Shown piece by piece: positions 23,210 to 35,879 of a stretch of 64,000 nucleotides of DNA. The translations under genes were made by a program, and so were the position numbers. This DNA comes from Hymenopus coronatus. Lineage: Eukaryota; Arthropoda; Insecta; Mantodea; Hymenopodidae. The first letter of the stretch is position 1; every line of letters starts with the position of its first letter. The notes under the pieces are model-generated. The model ran no database searches. It worked only from the letters and a program-made list of their open reading frames with translations, and was not told where the DNA came from. Location: positions 7,174,001-7,238,000 of the forward strand of contig CM060893.1 of the NCBI GenBank assembly GCA_030762935.1, in the 5' to 3' direction.

Positions 23210-23447
23210 TTCAGGTTAATCGAGATAAGTATTAGCAGAAATGGTCTTACTATTTATTTCCTTGTAGATTGAAGAAGAATATGGCTAAGGTGAGCTTTTT
23301 AGTGCTGGTCCCTACGTGAGTCACCAAATAGATTCCGCTTTTTATAGTAAGGTATTATCTTTCGCGGTTAACCGGTTGTGTAAATATCAGCCTGGATGAA
23401 GATTACTTTATAGGATAACCCTAGAAAACTTAAAAAAAGAAAACATC
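23210..23447 (+). repeat. Degenerate HINE-like fragment
   Basis: Matches the 5' block (TTAATCGAGATAAGTATTAG, CAGAAATGGTCTTACTA) and a later block (ATGAAGATTACTTTATAGG), with most of the middle missing. Confidence 0.6.
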
Positions 23448-23869
23448 TTATATATTCCATTCACATAACTGTCTCTACCTGCTCTGCAAACAATATATTC
23501 TTTACTTCATGTTAACCAGTATAAAATTAGCAGAAATGGTCTTATTGCTTGGCTCCTTGTACGCAGAAGGAAAATAAGGCAATAGAGATAGTAAAATATT
23601 TTAAAAGCTCGTTCCTATGTGATGCAAATGTAATTCGGATTTCTTTTCCTGGCCAGGAGTAAAACAAAACAGAGATGAAATATACGCTTGACTTTCTTCG
23701 TTTGAAAAATGTATATTTTAAATAACAGAGATTATCTCGGAAATAGTTACCTCTAATAATAAAAAAAAAAAAAACTTTATAAGACATAAATTGTGTTTTA
23801 ACAAGAGCTAAGCTAAGCTTTGTTTGTTTGTTGTTTTTTTATAAACTTTTGTCTATTACATACAGTTTA

Positions 23870-24036
23870 CACGCGGCGCTGTGGGTGAGTGGTTAGAACG
23901 CTCACCTCCCATCTAGACGGCCCGGGTTCGTTCAAAAGTGGGATTCGTGATGTACGAAGCGGCAGGTGGTTTCCCCCGCCACTCATTTCACCAATTGCTC
24001 CATTATCACCCTCCCAATCTTCAATTTCGCTTACTA
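23870..24036 (+). repeat. SINE family 1, partial
   Basis: Head GCGCTGTGGGTGAGTGGTTA, B-box-like GGTTCGTTCAA, then GGTTTCCCCCGCCACTCATT. The tail is missing at the junction with the mariner. Confidence 0.7.
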
Positions 24037-24039
24037 CTG

Positions 24040-25300
24040 TGTCAAGAAATTTCCGAGAAGTTGCCAATAAAACACAAAAAATGAATGATTCATCCAATTT
24101 TATTTTATCACCTTCAGAGTAGGCCCCTTCTGAAATTATACATTTATGCCAACGAATAATCCAATCATCAAAACATTTTTGTAGGCACTTTTAGGAATCG
24201 ATGTCAATTGTCGCCGCGAATTTTCTTTAATGTCTTCTATCGACTGAAAACGGGTGCCTCGAAGTGGTAACTTCAGTTTGGGAAAGAGAAAAAAATCAGC
24301 AGGAGCCAGATCAGGCGAATACGGTGGTTGTTCGATGAAATTTGTTGAGTTTTTGGCCAGAAATTCGTTCACAATAATAGCCTTGTGAGCTGGTGCGTTA
24401 TCGTGGTGCAGGATCCAAGAGTTGTCGTTCCACAAATCTGGCCTTTTTTGCTGTATTTGTTCTCTCAAACGCCGCATAACGCTCAGATAATAGTCTTTAT
24501 TTACCATCTGACCTTCTGGCAAGAACTCTTGAGTGCACGACATCGCGATAATCGAGGAAAAAAAAAAACAAAAAAACTGTCAACATGATTTTCAGTTTTG
24601 ATCGAGTTTGACGTGCCCTTTTAGGTTTCGGTTCAGTTGGAAGGCGCCATTCGGAAGCTTGTTGACTGGTTTGAGTGTCAAACTAGTAAACCCACGTCTC
24701 ATCACCAGTTACAATGCGTTTCATGAATGTGGGGTCGGAACTGGCTCGTTCTAGCATGTCTTCAGCAATCCTTACGCGATTGAGTTTTTGTAGAAAATTC
24801 AAGTCTTTCGGAACTAACCGAGCTGCAACGCGTGTCATGCCCAAACAATCGTTTCAAATGGTACGAATCGATTCGTGACAAACAGAGAGTTCAGCGGCAA
24901 ACTCTCTCAGACCTAAATGACGATTTTCTGATACCATTTTCTTCACTTTAGCGATGTTCAGTTGAGTTGAAACCGTTGATGGCCGACCAGAGCGAGGCAA
25001 ATCTTCCACCACATCTCGACCACTTTTGAATGCACTGTACCACTCATATGCACGTGTTTTTGATAAAGTCGATTCACCGTAAGCCCTCTGTAACATTCTC
25101 AGTGGTTCAGCACACGAAGTACCATTTGTAATGCAGAATTTGAGACAGATTCTTTGTTCAATATTTGTGTCCATCGTAAAATTGCAAATCACCTTTGAGA
25201 TGAACCAACAAAACCGCGTACTGTAAAACAAACTAGATGACAGATGACGATCAAACTCCAAGTGGGTATAGAGGAAAGTTGTACCAACTTAGTGACAGCA
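24040..25300 (-). mobile_element. Mariner element, near full length, decayed
   Basis: About 1.26 kb with the transposase in minus orientation. The left end carries the 3' UTR (complement of GGAAATTTCTTGACA). Outer edges and inverted repeats are too diverged for me to fix exactly. Confidence 0.75.
24062..25174 (-). pseudogene. Mariner DD34D transposase pseudogene
   Basis: Family function: cut-and-paste transposition by a nuclear DNA-binding nuclease. I chose MDTNIEQRICLKFC as the start because it begins the HTH region. In order the frame shows the HTH (LQRAYGESTLSKTRAYEWY), linker GRPSTVST, first catalytic Asp in TGDETWVY, second in HHDNAPAH, third in SPDLAPADFFLFPKL. The second and third are 34 residues apart, hence DD34D. 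Breaks: TGA at 24854-24856, TAG at 24683-24685, a frameshift near 24540 just before EFLPEGQ, and another near 24170 before DWIIRWHKCI. All catalytic residues survive, but the gene cannot make a full protein. It is inserted next to a SINE inside a HINE-like copy. Confidence 0.9.
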
Positions 25301-25545
25301 ATAATTTCGAATCCCCTTTTAAACAGATTTTTAAATGATCAGTTCCCGGTACTTTCTTGACAGAATGTACATTTTATATCATCCACTTGATCATGTTCAT
25401 GCCTGGCTACGGGCTGACCCCTCGTACCAGGTTCTCCATTCTGTGGTTTCGTGCCGTAGGCTTCCCGCCAGGCTTCTGACCCCTAGTTAAGTCCTAGGGG
25501 AGGTGTCAGTCCTACTAATATGGGGAGGGTAAACCGATCACAAAA
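25301..25545. other. Unassigned GC-richer segment
   Basis: Contains GGCTACGGGCTGACCCCTCG and CCCTAGTTAAGTCCTAGGGG (inverted repeat CCCTAG/CTAGGG). Probably another retroelement tail, family unknown. Confidence 0.35.
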
Positions 25546-26144
25546 CGTAACTTACGGTTGAAGAGTTTTACAAAAGTCATCCTGAATGAAGAGGACTTCG
25601 GGGGCTATTCCCAAGAAAACAGCATATACATTTCACATTTCTGTGATATACAACAATTTGATCAAACACTTTAGCCATATTTTATAAAATTAACGAAAAA
25701 TACTCCATGTAAAGAATAGTTTGTGGTAGGGAGGTTTTCTTAAAGATCTTGGAAGGCGCTGAACTTAAAATTCAAGTTTCGTCTTTAATAGACTTTTCGT
25801 TTCATGAGTTCGGCGCGCGTGCGGATCTTATTGTAAATTTTTTTTTCAGATACAAGGGAGCTTAAAACATGTATTTATAGTGAAATGCCAGTGAAAAACT
25901 TTTGGATGAAATAGAATATCTTCTCTGCCTATGTGTTATGTATTAAGTAGGGAAATTAAAAAAGTGTTTGTTTGTTAACTTCGCACTCCATGGCCAGGAT
26001 CATATCATCCCAGCCAATGTGTTTAAACTTCGCCATGGAGCTGTCGCTTTTAAGCACACTTAACCCTTAGTTGCCTGCACTAATATACTACATATACCGT
26101 TTTTCCTTTAACTCAAGTTTAAAACTGGAGTTCTAGTAAACAAA

Positions 26145-26843
26145 TCTGATGTGTTACACTCACGTGACTTTCTCTAACTGCTCTACAAACCTCCTACAAA
26201 ATATTCTTCTTCTTTGTACACAATGCTAATCGAGATAAATATTAGCAGAATGTTATTACTTAATTCCTAATAAGTAGAGGAGAATAAGGGAATGCGCTAT
26301 GCTAAAATGATTGTCAAATGTTTTAAAAGCTATCGATATGCGATTGTCATTACAAATCACTTCTTTGCTTGACCAGGAGTAGAACAAAATAAAAACGGAC
26401 ACTTCCTCTCTGAGAAAAGCTTAAGTACTTCACAATTGAAACCAATAACAAGGAATATCTAGAAAACGGCTACCTCCACAACAAAAACGTAAAGGACAAA
26501 AATGGTGTGTTTTGTCATGAGGTACACTTTTTGTGTGGCATGTTTTTTTCTATCTCTTACGGTTCAGTTAAGCAAATTTCATCTAGATTAAACAGGTCTT
26601 CAGAGACTATTCCCAAAACGTTCGAGATATACATTTCGGACATAAATATATTTATTATACGCGATTTTAATCAAAATCGTTAAAGCCATTTTAAGAAAAT
26701 CAAAATTTTCGAAATTTGTTCCATGTAAAGGTTAGTTTTTTAGTAGGTTTTTTTTTTAAATCTTCGTCGCATCCTTGGAAGATATTAAAACCTAAATACC
26801 AAGTTTGGTATGTAACGGTCTTTTCGTTTTGGGGCTATGCTGT

Positions 26844-26881
<38 letters not shown>

Positions 26882-27021
26882 GCCTTTTTTTTAAATGCTT
26901 TTTTCGGACTCAGAGGACCCCAAAACATATATTTTTGGTGAAATCTCGGTATCGAATTTTTGGGTGCATTACAATACCTTCTCTATCCCTATGTACATTG
27001 TACATATGGGGTAGAGAAAGT
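26145..27021 (+). repeat. HINE-like repeat, subfamily B, full length
   Basis: Starts TCTGATGTGTTACACTCACG and ends with the B hairpin (CCCTATGTACATTGTACATA, TGGGGTAGAGAAAGT). A (CA)n tract lies at 26845-26879. Confidence 0.9.
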
Positions 27022-27139
27022 AAAAATATATGGGAATAAACCTTTAAAATTATTATATAAAATAACAGAAAATAGAAATGAAAATAAATGTAGATCCTTT
27101 ATTAATCTCTATATTATTAATCTTTTTCTTTTCTTCTAA

Positions 27140-27422
27140 TGTTCTTGGTTTCAAATTTAAAAAAATATACTTTTCTCATACAGGAATTTGTCTACTCCTG
27201 TGCATTCAAACAAAGGAACTTCAGTCACATAGCAACCAGCTTTTGGCTTTCGCTTTAACCTATGGTGCTCCCTTATTTCGCTTCTACTTACAAGGAATCA
27301 AGTAATAAGACTATTTCTGTTAATTTTTTCTCGACTAGCATGAAGTAAATAGAAGCATAAGCTTTTTAACAATAATTTGTTGGAGAGATGTAGAGAAAGT
27401 CATGTGAATGGAACACATCAGA
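27140..27422 (-). repeat. HINE-like repeat, 5' third only
   Basis: Starts at TTCTTGGTTTCAAATTTAAA and ends GAACACATCAGA followed by Ts. Confidence 0.85.
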
Positions 27423-27976
27423 TTTTTGACCACGCTGTAATGCTGTTCAGCGGCAGGAGCAAAGAAAAGCAACAAATTTCGTTAACTCCATCTTCGTTAC
27501 AGCGCGATTCAGCAATAAAATGCGGCAAAAATGAGCCAGGCACCACAATCTCATAGTACTAGGTTTTCTGGGGACTTGCAGCAAGCATAACTCCAATGGG
27601 TGATATCTCTATCCTGTTCTTCCCATCAGTTCCATTCGGTACGCCACTTAGCGCCATATCTGATCCACATTCTTGCAATACAACAGTGTTGTACAGTGAC
27701 AATCTCCATGTGTATGTCGCCACTGCTTCTCACCTGTAGGAATGACGTCGTAATTTGCGTCAAACCTCCTATATATGACCTTCAGAGGCTGTAGCAACGT
27801 TGCCAAGACAGAACCAGCCACGTCAAAGACTTCTACTCTGCAGCGAATGAGATACGCCCTCCGCGTTGCCAGGTTGCTTTTCATATTTCCCTCTCACTTG
27901 CACACTGAACATGCAAATCTCCCTGGCGACATAATGTTCATTCATGTGTATTATGAAAACTATTTGAACTAATAAT
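27423..27976. other. Single-copy, GC-richer stretch; no gene supported
   Basis: About 550 bp unlike any repeat here, with short open frames on both strands (27600-27794 plus, 27648-27884 minus) and no recognisable protein motif. GTAGCAACGTTGCCA at about 27791 is a partial palindrome. Could be regulatory or an unrecognised exon. Confidence 0.35.
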
Positions 27977-28538
27977 TCTGATGTGCTCCATTCCCATGAC
28001 TTTCTCTACATCTCTCCAACAAAGTATTGTTAAAAAGCTATTACTTCTAATCGAGGAAAAAATAGCAGAAATAGTCTTATTACTTGCTACCTTGTAAGTA
28101 GAAGCGAAATAAGGAATTACCATAGGTTAAAGTGATAGTCAAAAGCTGGTTGCTATGTGACTGAAGTTCATTTGTTTGTATGGACAGAGTTGACAAGCCT
28201 TTGTATCAAAAAGTATAAGTTTCTTGAAGGATTTTGTGTGGTAAGTTTTTGTCTATCTCTTACGGTTTAGCAGTTATGCAAAATTCCGTAAAATTCATTC
28301 AGAGGCTATTCCCAGAAAATTGAAGATATACATATTATTTGTCAGGTAAATATCTTTAATATACGATATTTTAATCAAAACCATTAGAGCCATTTTTGAG
28401 AAAGAAAATTTTCGAAAAAAAAGTACCATGTAAAGGGTAGTTGGTGGTGGGGGGATTTTTTTGAAAATCTTTGCGTCGCATTCTTGCAAGATACTAAACT
28501 TAAATACGGTCTTTTATTTTTGAGCTATGCTGTCCACA

Positions 28539-28585
<47 letters not shown>

Positions 28586-28727
28586 GGATCTTTTTCTAGA
28601 AATGCTTTTTTTTTTAATTCAAGGGGACCCAAAACATGTATTTCCGGTGAAATCTTGGTATCAAATTTTTGGGTGCATTACAACACCTTCTCTATACACT
28701 ATGTACATAGTACGTGTACAGAAAGTA
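27977..28727 (+). repeat. HINE-like repeat, subfamily A, with internal deletion
   Basis: Starts TCTGATGTGCTCCATTCCCA, ends GTACGTGTACAGAAAGT. Sequence between the GAAACC block and the TTTTTGTGTGG block is missing. A (CA)n tract lies at 28540-28583. Confidence 0.9.
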
Positions 28728-29216
28728 AACATTTGTTCTGCTACAAACATTACTCACTTTCCTCTTTGTGAATTATTTTGTGCAAAATTTTAATATTTTG
28801 TGTTAGCGCAAGTAGTATTTATGAGAGACGGAAGCACTTGGCGCGTTACTCCCCAGTTAAGTGCGAATGCAATGTGTCACACAACAGCGCTCCGATTGGC
28901 TGCCGGCCTGGTGGTGCTCATCCCATTTGAAAGTCACTGCACATTAACGCTCGAATACTAATACTCTATTACAACCTTAAAACTTATATCAGATATAAAG
29001 TCAATGATTAAGCAAGCATGTACGAAAAAAGAGCATAATTTTTCATAGAACAGTCTTGGAATTTTATGACCGTAGCGAATTCTAAAAGATTACGGTTTCT
29101 TTACGGAAAAAATATCTTACAAAAGTTCTACTTCTTTCACCTTAAGAATGAGTGACTATGAGCCGGTCATTCCTCTGGAATAAGCAGATACGTCAATTTC
29201 TATTGTCATTTGTTTA
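28728..29216. other. Unassigned single-copy stretch
   Basis: A moderately GC-rich core at about 28825-28950 (contains GATTGGCTGCC, a CCAAT-box-like complement). No gene or core promoter that I can support. Confidence 0.35.
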
Positions 29217-29999
29217 TTATTTCTCTATAACTACTATGTACATAGTGTATAGAGAAGGTATTGTACTCCACTCAAGAATTCGATACCGAGATTTCACCGA
29301 AATATATGTTTTAGGGTTCCCTGTATACAAAAAAAAAATCATTTTCAGAAAATGGTCCGTGTCCGTGTGTCTGTGAACACGATAACTCAAATCGAAATGT
29401 GGGTAAAGTACCAAACTTCGTATTTAAGTTTAGTATCTTCCAGGGATGCGACACGAAGATGTTGAGAAAATCCCCCCACCCCAAAATACCCTTTACATGG
29501 AACTTTTTTACGAAAATGTTTTTCTCAAAAATGGCTCTTAACGATTTTGATTAAAATATTTTTACTTGACAAATAAAATGTATGTCTTCAATTTTCTGGG
29601 AAGAGCCACTGAAGCTTAAATTATTCTGGATGAAATTTACGGAGTTTTGCAAAACTGCTAAACCGTAAAAGATAGATAAAAACTTACCACACGAAACATG
29701 TAGAGCACGTTTAATTTATGCCATTTGAGATATTCCTTGTTTTTTTGTTGCAGCTTTAAAAAACCTTGTCAACTCCTTTCCAGACAAACAAAGGAACTTC
29801 AGTGACATAGCAACCACCTTTTGACTATCAGTTTAACCTATGGTACTCCCTTATTTCGCTTCTACTTACAGGAAAGCAAGTAATAAGACTATTTCTGCTA
29901 ATTTTTTCTCGATTAGCATGAAGTAAATAGAAGCATAGGCCTTCTAAAAATAATTTGTTGCAGAAATATAGAGAAGGTCATGTGAATGGACCACATCCA
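29217..29999 (-). repeat. HINE-like repeat, subfamily A
   Basis: Starts ATTTCTCTATAACTACTATG, ends GACCACATCCA, with flanking Ts. There are small internal deletions around 29565 and 29710. Confidence 0.85.
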
Positions 30000-30362
30000 T
30001 TTTTTTTTTACTTAATAGCCAAACTTTACTTCGGTTTTAATTTTCAGTTCCACTGAATAGCCTTCCGTAACACGCTCCGCTATCGCTCTCACGCACAAGC
30101 GCACGATTTGGCTACGTTGTAGCGCGTTCCTATTGGCTACTGCCCTATGCAAGAGATTTGATGCGAACTTTAACAACAGCTTTCCAGTCAGTAGGTACAC
30201 ATTGAGTCCTGAATAAGGACCATATAGCGTCACATTCACGTTCCGGGTAATCCGGAACTAACGTATTGTTTCAAGAACATTTGTAGCAGGGCACATTTCG
30301 CTTTGAAGCAAGATTAGCATTATGAACCAAAATCCATGTTTATTTCATATTTTATTTGTATT
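30000..30362. other. Unassigned single-copy stretch
   Basis: GC-richer core 30055-30180 with CCTATTGGCTAC (CCAAT-like complement). A minus open frame (30012-30239) has no recognisable domain. Confidence 0.35.
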
Positions 30363-31215
30363 ACTTTCTCTAGCCCCGTATGTACAATGTACATAGGGAT
30401 AGAGAAGTATTGTATTCCACCCAAAAATTCAATATCGAAATTTCACCGGAAATATGTTTTAGGACCCCCTGTATCCAAAAAAAATTTTTTGAGAAAAAGG
30501 TCCATGTGTGTGTGTGAGAGTGTGTGTCCGTGTGTCTGAACACGATAACTCAAAAACGAAAAGTAACTAAAATTTCAAACTGGGTAAAAATCCGCCACCC
30601 CAAACTACCCTTTATTTGCAACTTTTTTCGAAAAATTTTATTTTCTTAAAAATGGCTCTAACGATTTTGATTAAAATATCGTATATTAAAGATATCTACC
30701 TGACAAATAAAATGTATATCTTGAATTTTCTGGGGATAGCTTCTAAAGACCTGTTTATTATGGATGAATTTTGCTTAATCTAGCATAACTAGTAAACCGT
30801 AAGAGATAGACAAAAACTTATTATACAAACAATGTAGGCCTTGTTAAAATACACAACTTACGTCATATACATTTTTTTCGTGGAGCTTACCGTTTTCGAG
30901 GTATTCATTGATATTAGTTTCAGTTGTGAAGTACTTATACTTTTCTCAGACGGCAGTGTCCGTTTTTCTTTTGTTCTACTCCTGGCCAAGAAAAGAAGCG
31001 CTTTGTAATGACAATCGCATAACGACAGCTTTTAAAAAAAATTAATATCGGTTTAGCCTAGTGTATTCCCTTGTATTTTCTTCCTACTTATAAGGAACTA
31101 AATAATAAGAACATTGTGCTAATGAGTACCTCGATTAGCAAGGTGCAGAAAGAAGAATCTTATGTAAGAAGTTTGTAGAACAGCTAGAGAAAGTCATGTG
31201 AGTGTAACACATCAT
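30363..31215 (-). repeat. HINE-like repeat, subfamily B, full length
   Basis: Starts ACTTTCTCTAGCCCCGTATG with the B hairpin, contains TGACAATCGCATAACGACAG, and ends GAGTGTAACACATCA. Confidence 0.9.
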
Positions 31216-31343
31216 ATTTTCTTTTGATAGCTTTCTTTGTAAGAACACTCATTTTCCGTAATGTTGTGTTTTTATATTGTTCCTTGGTTACTTTTTTTGA
31301 GAAGTTAGAATTTCGTTACGGATTTGTTTTCGTCAGACGAGTT

Positions 31344-32193
31344 TTACTTTGTACAGAGTGTATAGAGAAGGTATTGCAGTCCACTCAAAACTTCAATACA
31401 GAGACTTCCCCGGAAATATATATTTTAGGATCCCCTGTTTCCAAATTATAGTATTTTTAGAAAAAAGGTCCACGTATGCCCGTGAACACACCTAAAAAAC
31501 GAAAAATCAGTAAAATATCAAAGTCGGTATTTAAGTTTAGTATTTTCCAGGGATGCGACACGAAGATTTGGAGAAAAAAAAAAAAAAAAAAAAAAAAAGA
31601 CCCCCCCTTAAACTACTCTTTACATGGAAAAAATTTCGAAAATTTTGATTTTCTGAAAAATGCTCTAACGATCTTGATTAAAATACCGTACATTAAAGAT
31701 ATTTATATGGCGAATAAAATGTATATCTTAAATTTTCTAGGAATAACCTCTAAAAACCTCTATTCTGAATGAATTTGGTTGAATTTTGCGTAACTGATAA
31801 ACCGTAAGAGATGAACAAACACCTACCACACAAAAAATGTAGAGCACATTAAAACACACAATTTATGTTGTATACTTTTTTTTCGTGGAGATGATCGTTT
31901 GAGTTACTCCTTGTTTTTGGTTTTAGCTTTGAAAAATTTGTAATTTTCTCATACAGGAATTTGTCAACTCGTGTCCATATAAACAAAGGAACTTCAGTCA
32001 CATAGCAACCAGCTTTTGGCTTTCACTTTAACCTATGGTACTCCCTTATTTCGCTTCTACTTACAAGGAAGCAAGTAATAAGACTATTTCTGCTAATTTT
32101 TTCTCGATTAGCACAAGGTAATTTGAAGCATAAGCTTTTTAACAATAATTTGTTGTAGAGATGCAGAGTAAGTCATGTGAATGGAACACATCA
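31344..32193 (-). repeat. HINE-like repeat, subfamily A, 3' end shortened
   Basis: Starts ACTTTGTACAGAGTGTATAG (left arm of the hairpin lost) and ends GAACACATCA. An A-run lies at 31576-31598. Confidence 0.85.
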
Positions 32194-32200
32194 ATTTTTT

Positions 32201-32970
32201 ACTTTCTCTACACTTACTATGGGCATATTATATAAAGGAGGTATTGCATTGCACCCAAAATTCGACACCGAGATTTCTCCGGAAATACATCTTTTGAGAC
32301 CCCGAGGATCCAAAAAAAAAATGCATTTTTAGAAAAATGTCCGTGTGTGTGTGTGTGTCTGTGGGCAGCATAGCTCAAAAATTAAAAAAAAAAAATTACA
32401 AAACTTGATATTTAAGCTCGTTATCTTCATCAGATGCGATACAAAGTTATGGACAAAATCACCCCACCGTAAACAACCCTTAATATGGAAAAAATTTCGA
32501 AATGTTTATTTCCCCAAAAATAACTCTAATGATTTGGAGTAAAAATCTCTTATATTTAAAATACTTTCATTACAAATAAAATGTATATTTTCAATTCTAT
32601 AGGAATAGCCTCTGAAGACCTCTTTAGACTATAAATTTTGCTCAAGTGTTTTAATAATTTATTTTATTTTTTCGTGCCATTGACTATTTCTGAGATATTC
32701 CTTGTTATTTTTCTCAGATGGAAAGTTGCAAACTTCTGACGCTGCATAGATAAGGATTTTAACCACATGACAACCAGCATTTAAAAGATTTAACTATCAC
32801 TTTAGCCCATGTGATTCCTTATTTTCCTTCCACTTACAAGGAAAAAATTAATTAGGACAATTTCTGCTAATGTTAATTCCGATTATCATAAAGTAGATAG
32901 AAGAATAAGCTGTTCAACAATAGTTTGTTACAGCGATGTAGTGAAAGTCATATAAATGGTCAACATCAGA
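32201..32970 (-). repeat. HINE-like repeat, diverged, directly abutting the previous copy
   Basis: Starts ACTTTCTCTACACTTACTAT only 7 bp (Ts) after the 5' end of the previous copy, in the same orientation. Ends GTCAACATCAGA. Confidence 0.85.
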
Positions 32971-33060
32971 TTTTTAAAAATACTTTTTATGGATTTGAGG
33001 CACCTCAAAATATGTATTTTCGATGGAATCTCTTTATGCATAGTACTACGAAGAGAAAGT
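32971..33060 (+). repeat. HINE-like 3'-end fragment, degenerate
   Basis: ATGGATTTGAGGCACCTC through GCATAGTACTACGAAGAGAA and AGT. Confidence 0.6.
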
Positions 33061-33322
33061 AATAATTGAATAAAGAACGGGGGAGGTATATGAAATAAAT
33101 TTGTCTTTGAAGTTTAAAACGCCAAATGCGTGACGTTGTTAAGTCAGTTAGTGCTAAAATAATTCGATAAAGAATGTGGGGAAAGTAAAGGAAATCAATT
33201 CAGTCGACGTTCAAGGTTTAAAAGCCCCTGTGAGCCAAACAAAGTAAATGAATAAAGGAACTTCTTAAGATGATGCATTTGTGAAATTTGATCAAACTAT
33301 TACGAAAAATTAAAATCTTATT
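33061..33322. other. Spacer, nothing recognised
   Basis: Single-copy AT-rich sequence. Confidence 0.4.
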
Positions 33323-34196
33323 ACTTTTTCTACACGCACTATGTACATAGTGTATAGAGGTGGTATTGCAATGCACCCCAAGAATTTGCTACCGAGATTT
33401 CACCGGAAATATATGTTTTAGGGTCCCCTGAATCCAAAAAAAAAAAAAAAGCATTTTCACAAAAAGGTCCGTTTGAGTGTGTGTGTGTGTGTGTGAGTGT
33501 GTGTGTGTGTGTCAGTGAACACGATAACTCAAAATCGAAAAGTCGGTAAAATACCAAACTTGGTATTTAAGTTTAGTATCTTCCAGGGATGCGACACGAA
33601 GATTTTGAGAAAAATCCCCCACCCCTAACTACCCTTTACATGGATTTTTTTTCGAAAATTTCGATTTTCCCAAAAATAGCTTTAACGATTTTGATTAAAA
33701 TATCGTATATTAAAGACATTTACCTGACAAATAAAATGTATATCTTCAATTTTCTGGAAATAGCCTCTGAACAATAGTTTATTCTGGATGAATTTTACGG
33801 AATTTTGAATAACTGCTAAACCGTAAGAGATGGACAAAAACTTACTGCAGAAAAAATGTAGAGCACGTTAAAACACACAACCGATGTTGTGTACATTTTT
33901 TTCGTGGAGTTCATCGTTTCTGAGACATTCCTTGTTTTTGGTTTCTGATATTTCTCATACAGGAATTTGTCAACTGCTGTCCATACAAACAAAGGAACTT
34001 CAGTCACATAGCAACCAGCTTTTGACTATCACTTTAACCTATGTTACTCGCTTATTTCGCTTCTACTTACAAGGAAGCAAGTAATAAGACTATTTCTGCT
34101 AATATTTTTGATTAGCATGAAGTAAATAGAAGCATAAGCTTTTTAACAATAATTTGTTGCAAAGATGTAGAGAAAGTCATGTGAATGGTACACATA
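33323..34196 (-). repeat. HINE-like repeat, subfamily A, full length
   Basis: Starts ACTTTTTCTACACGCACTAT, ends GGTACACATA followed by Ts. (GT)n at 33477-33512. Confidence 0.9.
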
Positions 34197-34500
34197 TTTT
34201 TTTGCATTTGAAGAAGATTGCGGCAAATGGATGCTTTGCTGTTATGGCCACATAGATCATGATCCCGGAGGCTGTTAGTACTGATAAAACAACAGATTCT
34301 CTTATTTTTAGTGCCAGTTGTGGATTTTACCTTAACGTTAGAAAATCGCAGGAAAAACTCTGGCAATAAATGTGAATATAAAGGCTTCATACATTTTTAA
34401 ATTAAAAAATGATAGCTGCCCAAGAACCAATTTAACTAAATCTCCCTCCATGACAAAATTTATTTTGCAAGTGCAACCATTAAAGAGCAAATTAATTTTT
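34197..34500. other. Spacer, nothing recognised
   Basis: About 300 bp of single-copy sequence between two same-strand repeats. Confidence 0.4.
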
Positions 34501-35336
34501 ACTTTCTCTACACGTACTATACACATAGTGTAAGAGAAGGTATTGTATTGCACCCAAAAACTCAATAGCGATATTTTACCGGAAATACATGTTTTGGACC
34601 CCCCTGAATCCAAAAAAACATTTTTGGAAAAACGTCCGTGTGTGTATGTATGTGGACTATGCTGTCCAACGAAAAGACCGTTAAATACCAAACTTGGTAT
34701 TTAAGTTTGGTATCTTCCAAAGATGCGACACGAAGATTTTCAAGAAAATCCCCCCACCCCCCTACTACCCTTAAATGGAACTTTTTTTCGAAAATGTTGA
34801 TTTTCTCAAAAATGGCTCTAACGATTTTGATTAAAATATCGCATATTAAAGATATTTACCTGACAATATAATATGTATATCTTGAATTTTCTGGGAATAG
34901 CCTCTGAAGACTACTTTATTCTGGATGAATTTTGCATAACTGCTAAACCGTAAGAAATTGGCAAAAACTTACCACACAAAAAATATAGATCACATTAAAA
35001 CACATAATTTATGTTATATGCATTTTTTTCGTGGAGTTGATCGTTTTTGAGACATTCCTTGTTTTTGGTTTCAGCTTTAAAAATCTTACACTTTTCTCAT
35101 ACAGGAAATTGTCAACTCGTGTCTATACAAAGAAACTTCAGTCACATAACAACCAGCTTTTGACTATCAGTCTAACCTCTGGTCCCTTAAATCACTTCTA
35201 CTTAGAAGTTAGCAAGTAATAAGACTATTTCTGCTAATTTTTTCTCGATTGGCATGAAATAAATAGAAGCATAAGTTTTTTAACAATAATTTGTTGCAGA
35301 GATGTAGAGAAAGTCATGTGAATGGAACAAATCAGA
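34501..35336 (-). repeat. HINE-like repeat, subfamily A, full length
   Basis: Starts ACTTTCTCTACACGTACTAT, ends GAACAAATCAGA. Its right end lies about 540 bp upstream of the gene's TATA box. Confidence 0.9.
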
Positions 35337-35879
35337 CACTAAAACTAGTATTTAAATAACCATGCAAGCTAGAACATTGCTCACTAATATCACGGTTTTG
35401 TGTATAGTATCTGGAATAAATTTATATAAGATATCCAAAATACTGTGACTTTTCTAAATTTCAGAGGTGGTTACCTAAAGTGTTTATTGGTATTAGACCA
35501 ATTCGATATGTTGAGACTCCACTTTCCTTGTGATCCTTATCACTTCTGAATCTAGTAACATTTTTGTTTAAAGCAAGTGTTGATGTTAGTGATTTTCCAG
35601 AGATGTGCTCGAAGGACGGAACGAACGCGTTCTCTATGTAAACAAGAGTTGAGCTGCAGAGGCAGGGAAAGGTCGCCTGCAGCGACGTGGTCATGAACTT
35701 GTTTAACAACAATTAGTGACGACGAGAAAGCTGCTCTACGTTTCTAGTATTCCAAAAAATAAACAATTACCAAATATAAACTGGATCTCACTTTTACTGT
35801 ATCTGAGATCTGAAAATGAGCACCACTTTCACGCGCTAGGAATGGAGTCGTTTCGGAATCTGCACTCCACGAGGCTGGG
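35337..35879. other. Upstream region of the secreted-protein gene
   Basis: Repeat-free sequence between the last HINE-like copy and the TATA box. It presumably holds proximal regulatory sites, but I cannot name one. The open frame 35461-35712 (minus) is not supported. Confidence 0.4.

Larger units (their letters stand above)
23449..25958 (+). repeat. HINE-like repeat interrupted by a SINE, mariner and other DNA
   Basis: 5' part 23449-23869 (CTTATATATTCCATTCACAT onward) and 3' part about 25546-25958 (TTACGGTTGAAGAGTTTTAC to a decayed end GGGAAATT). The break is in the CTTACGGTTTA block. Confidence 0.7.

Noticed and set aside
26845..26879. CRISPR-like or satellite array from the regularly repeated modules
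   Set aside because: The repeats are dispersed, on both strands, of 0.8 kb and nested; the CA tract is a plain microsatellite.
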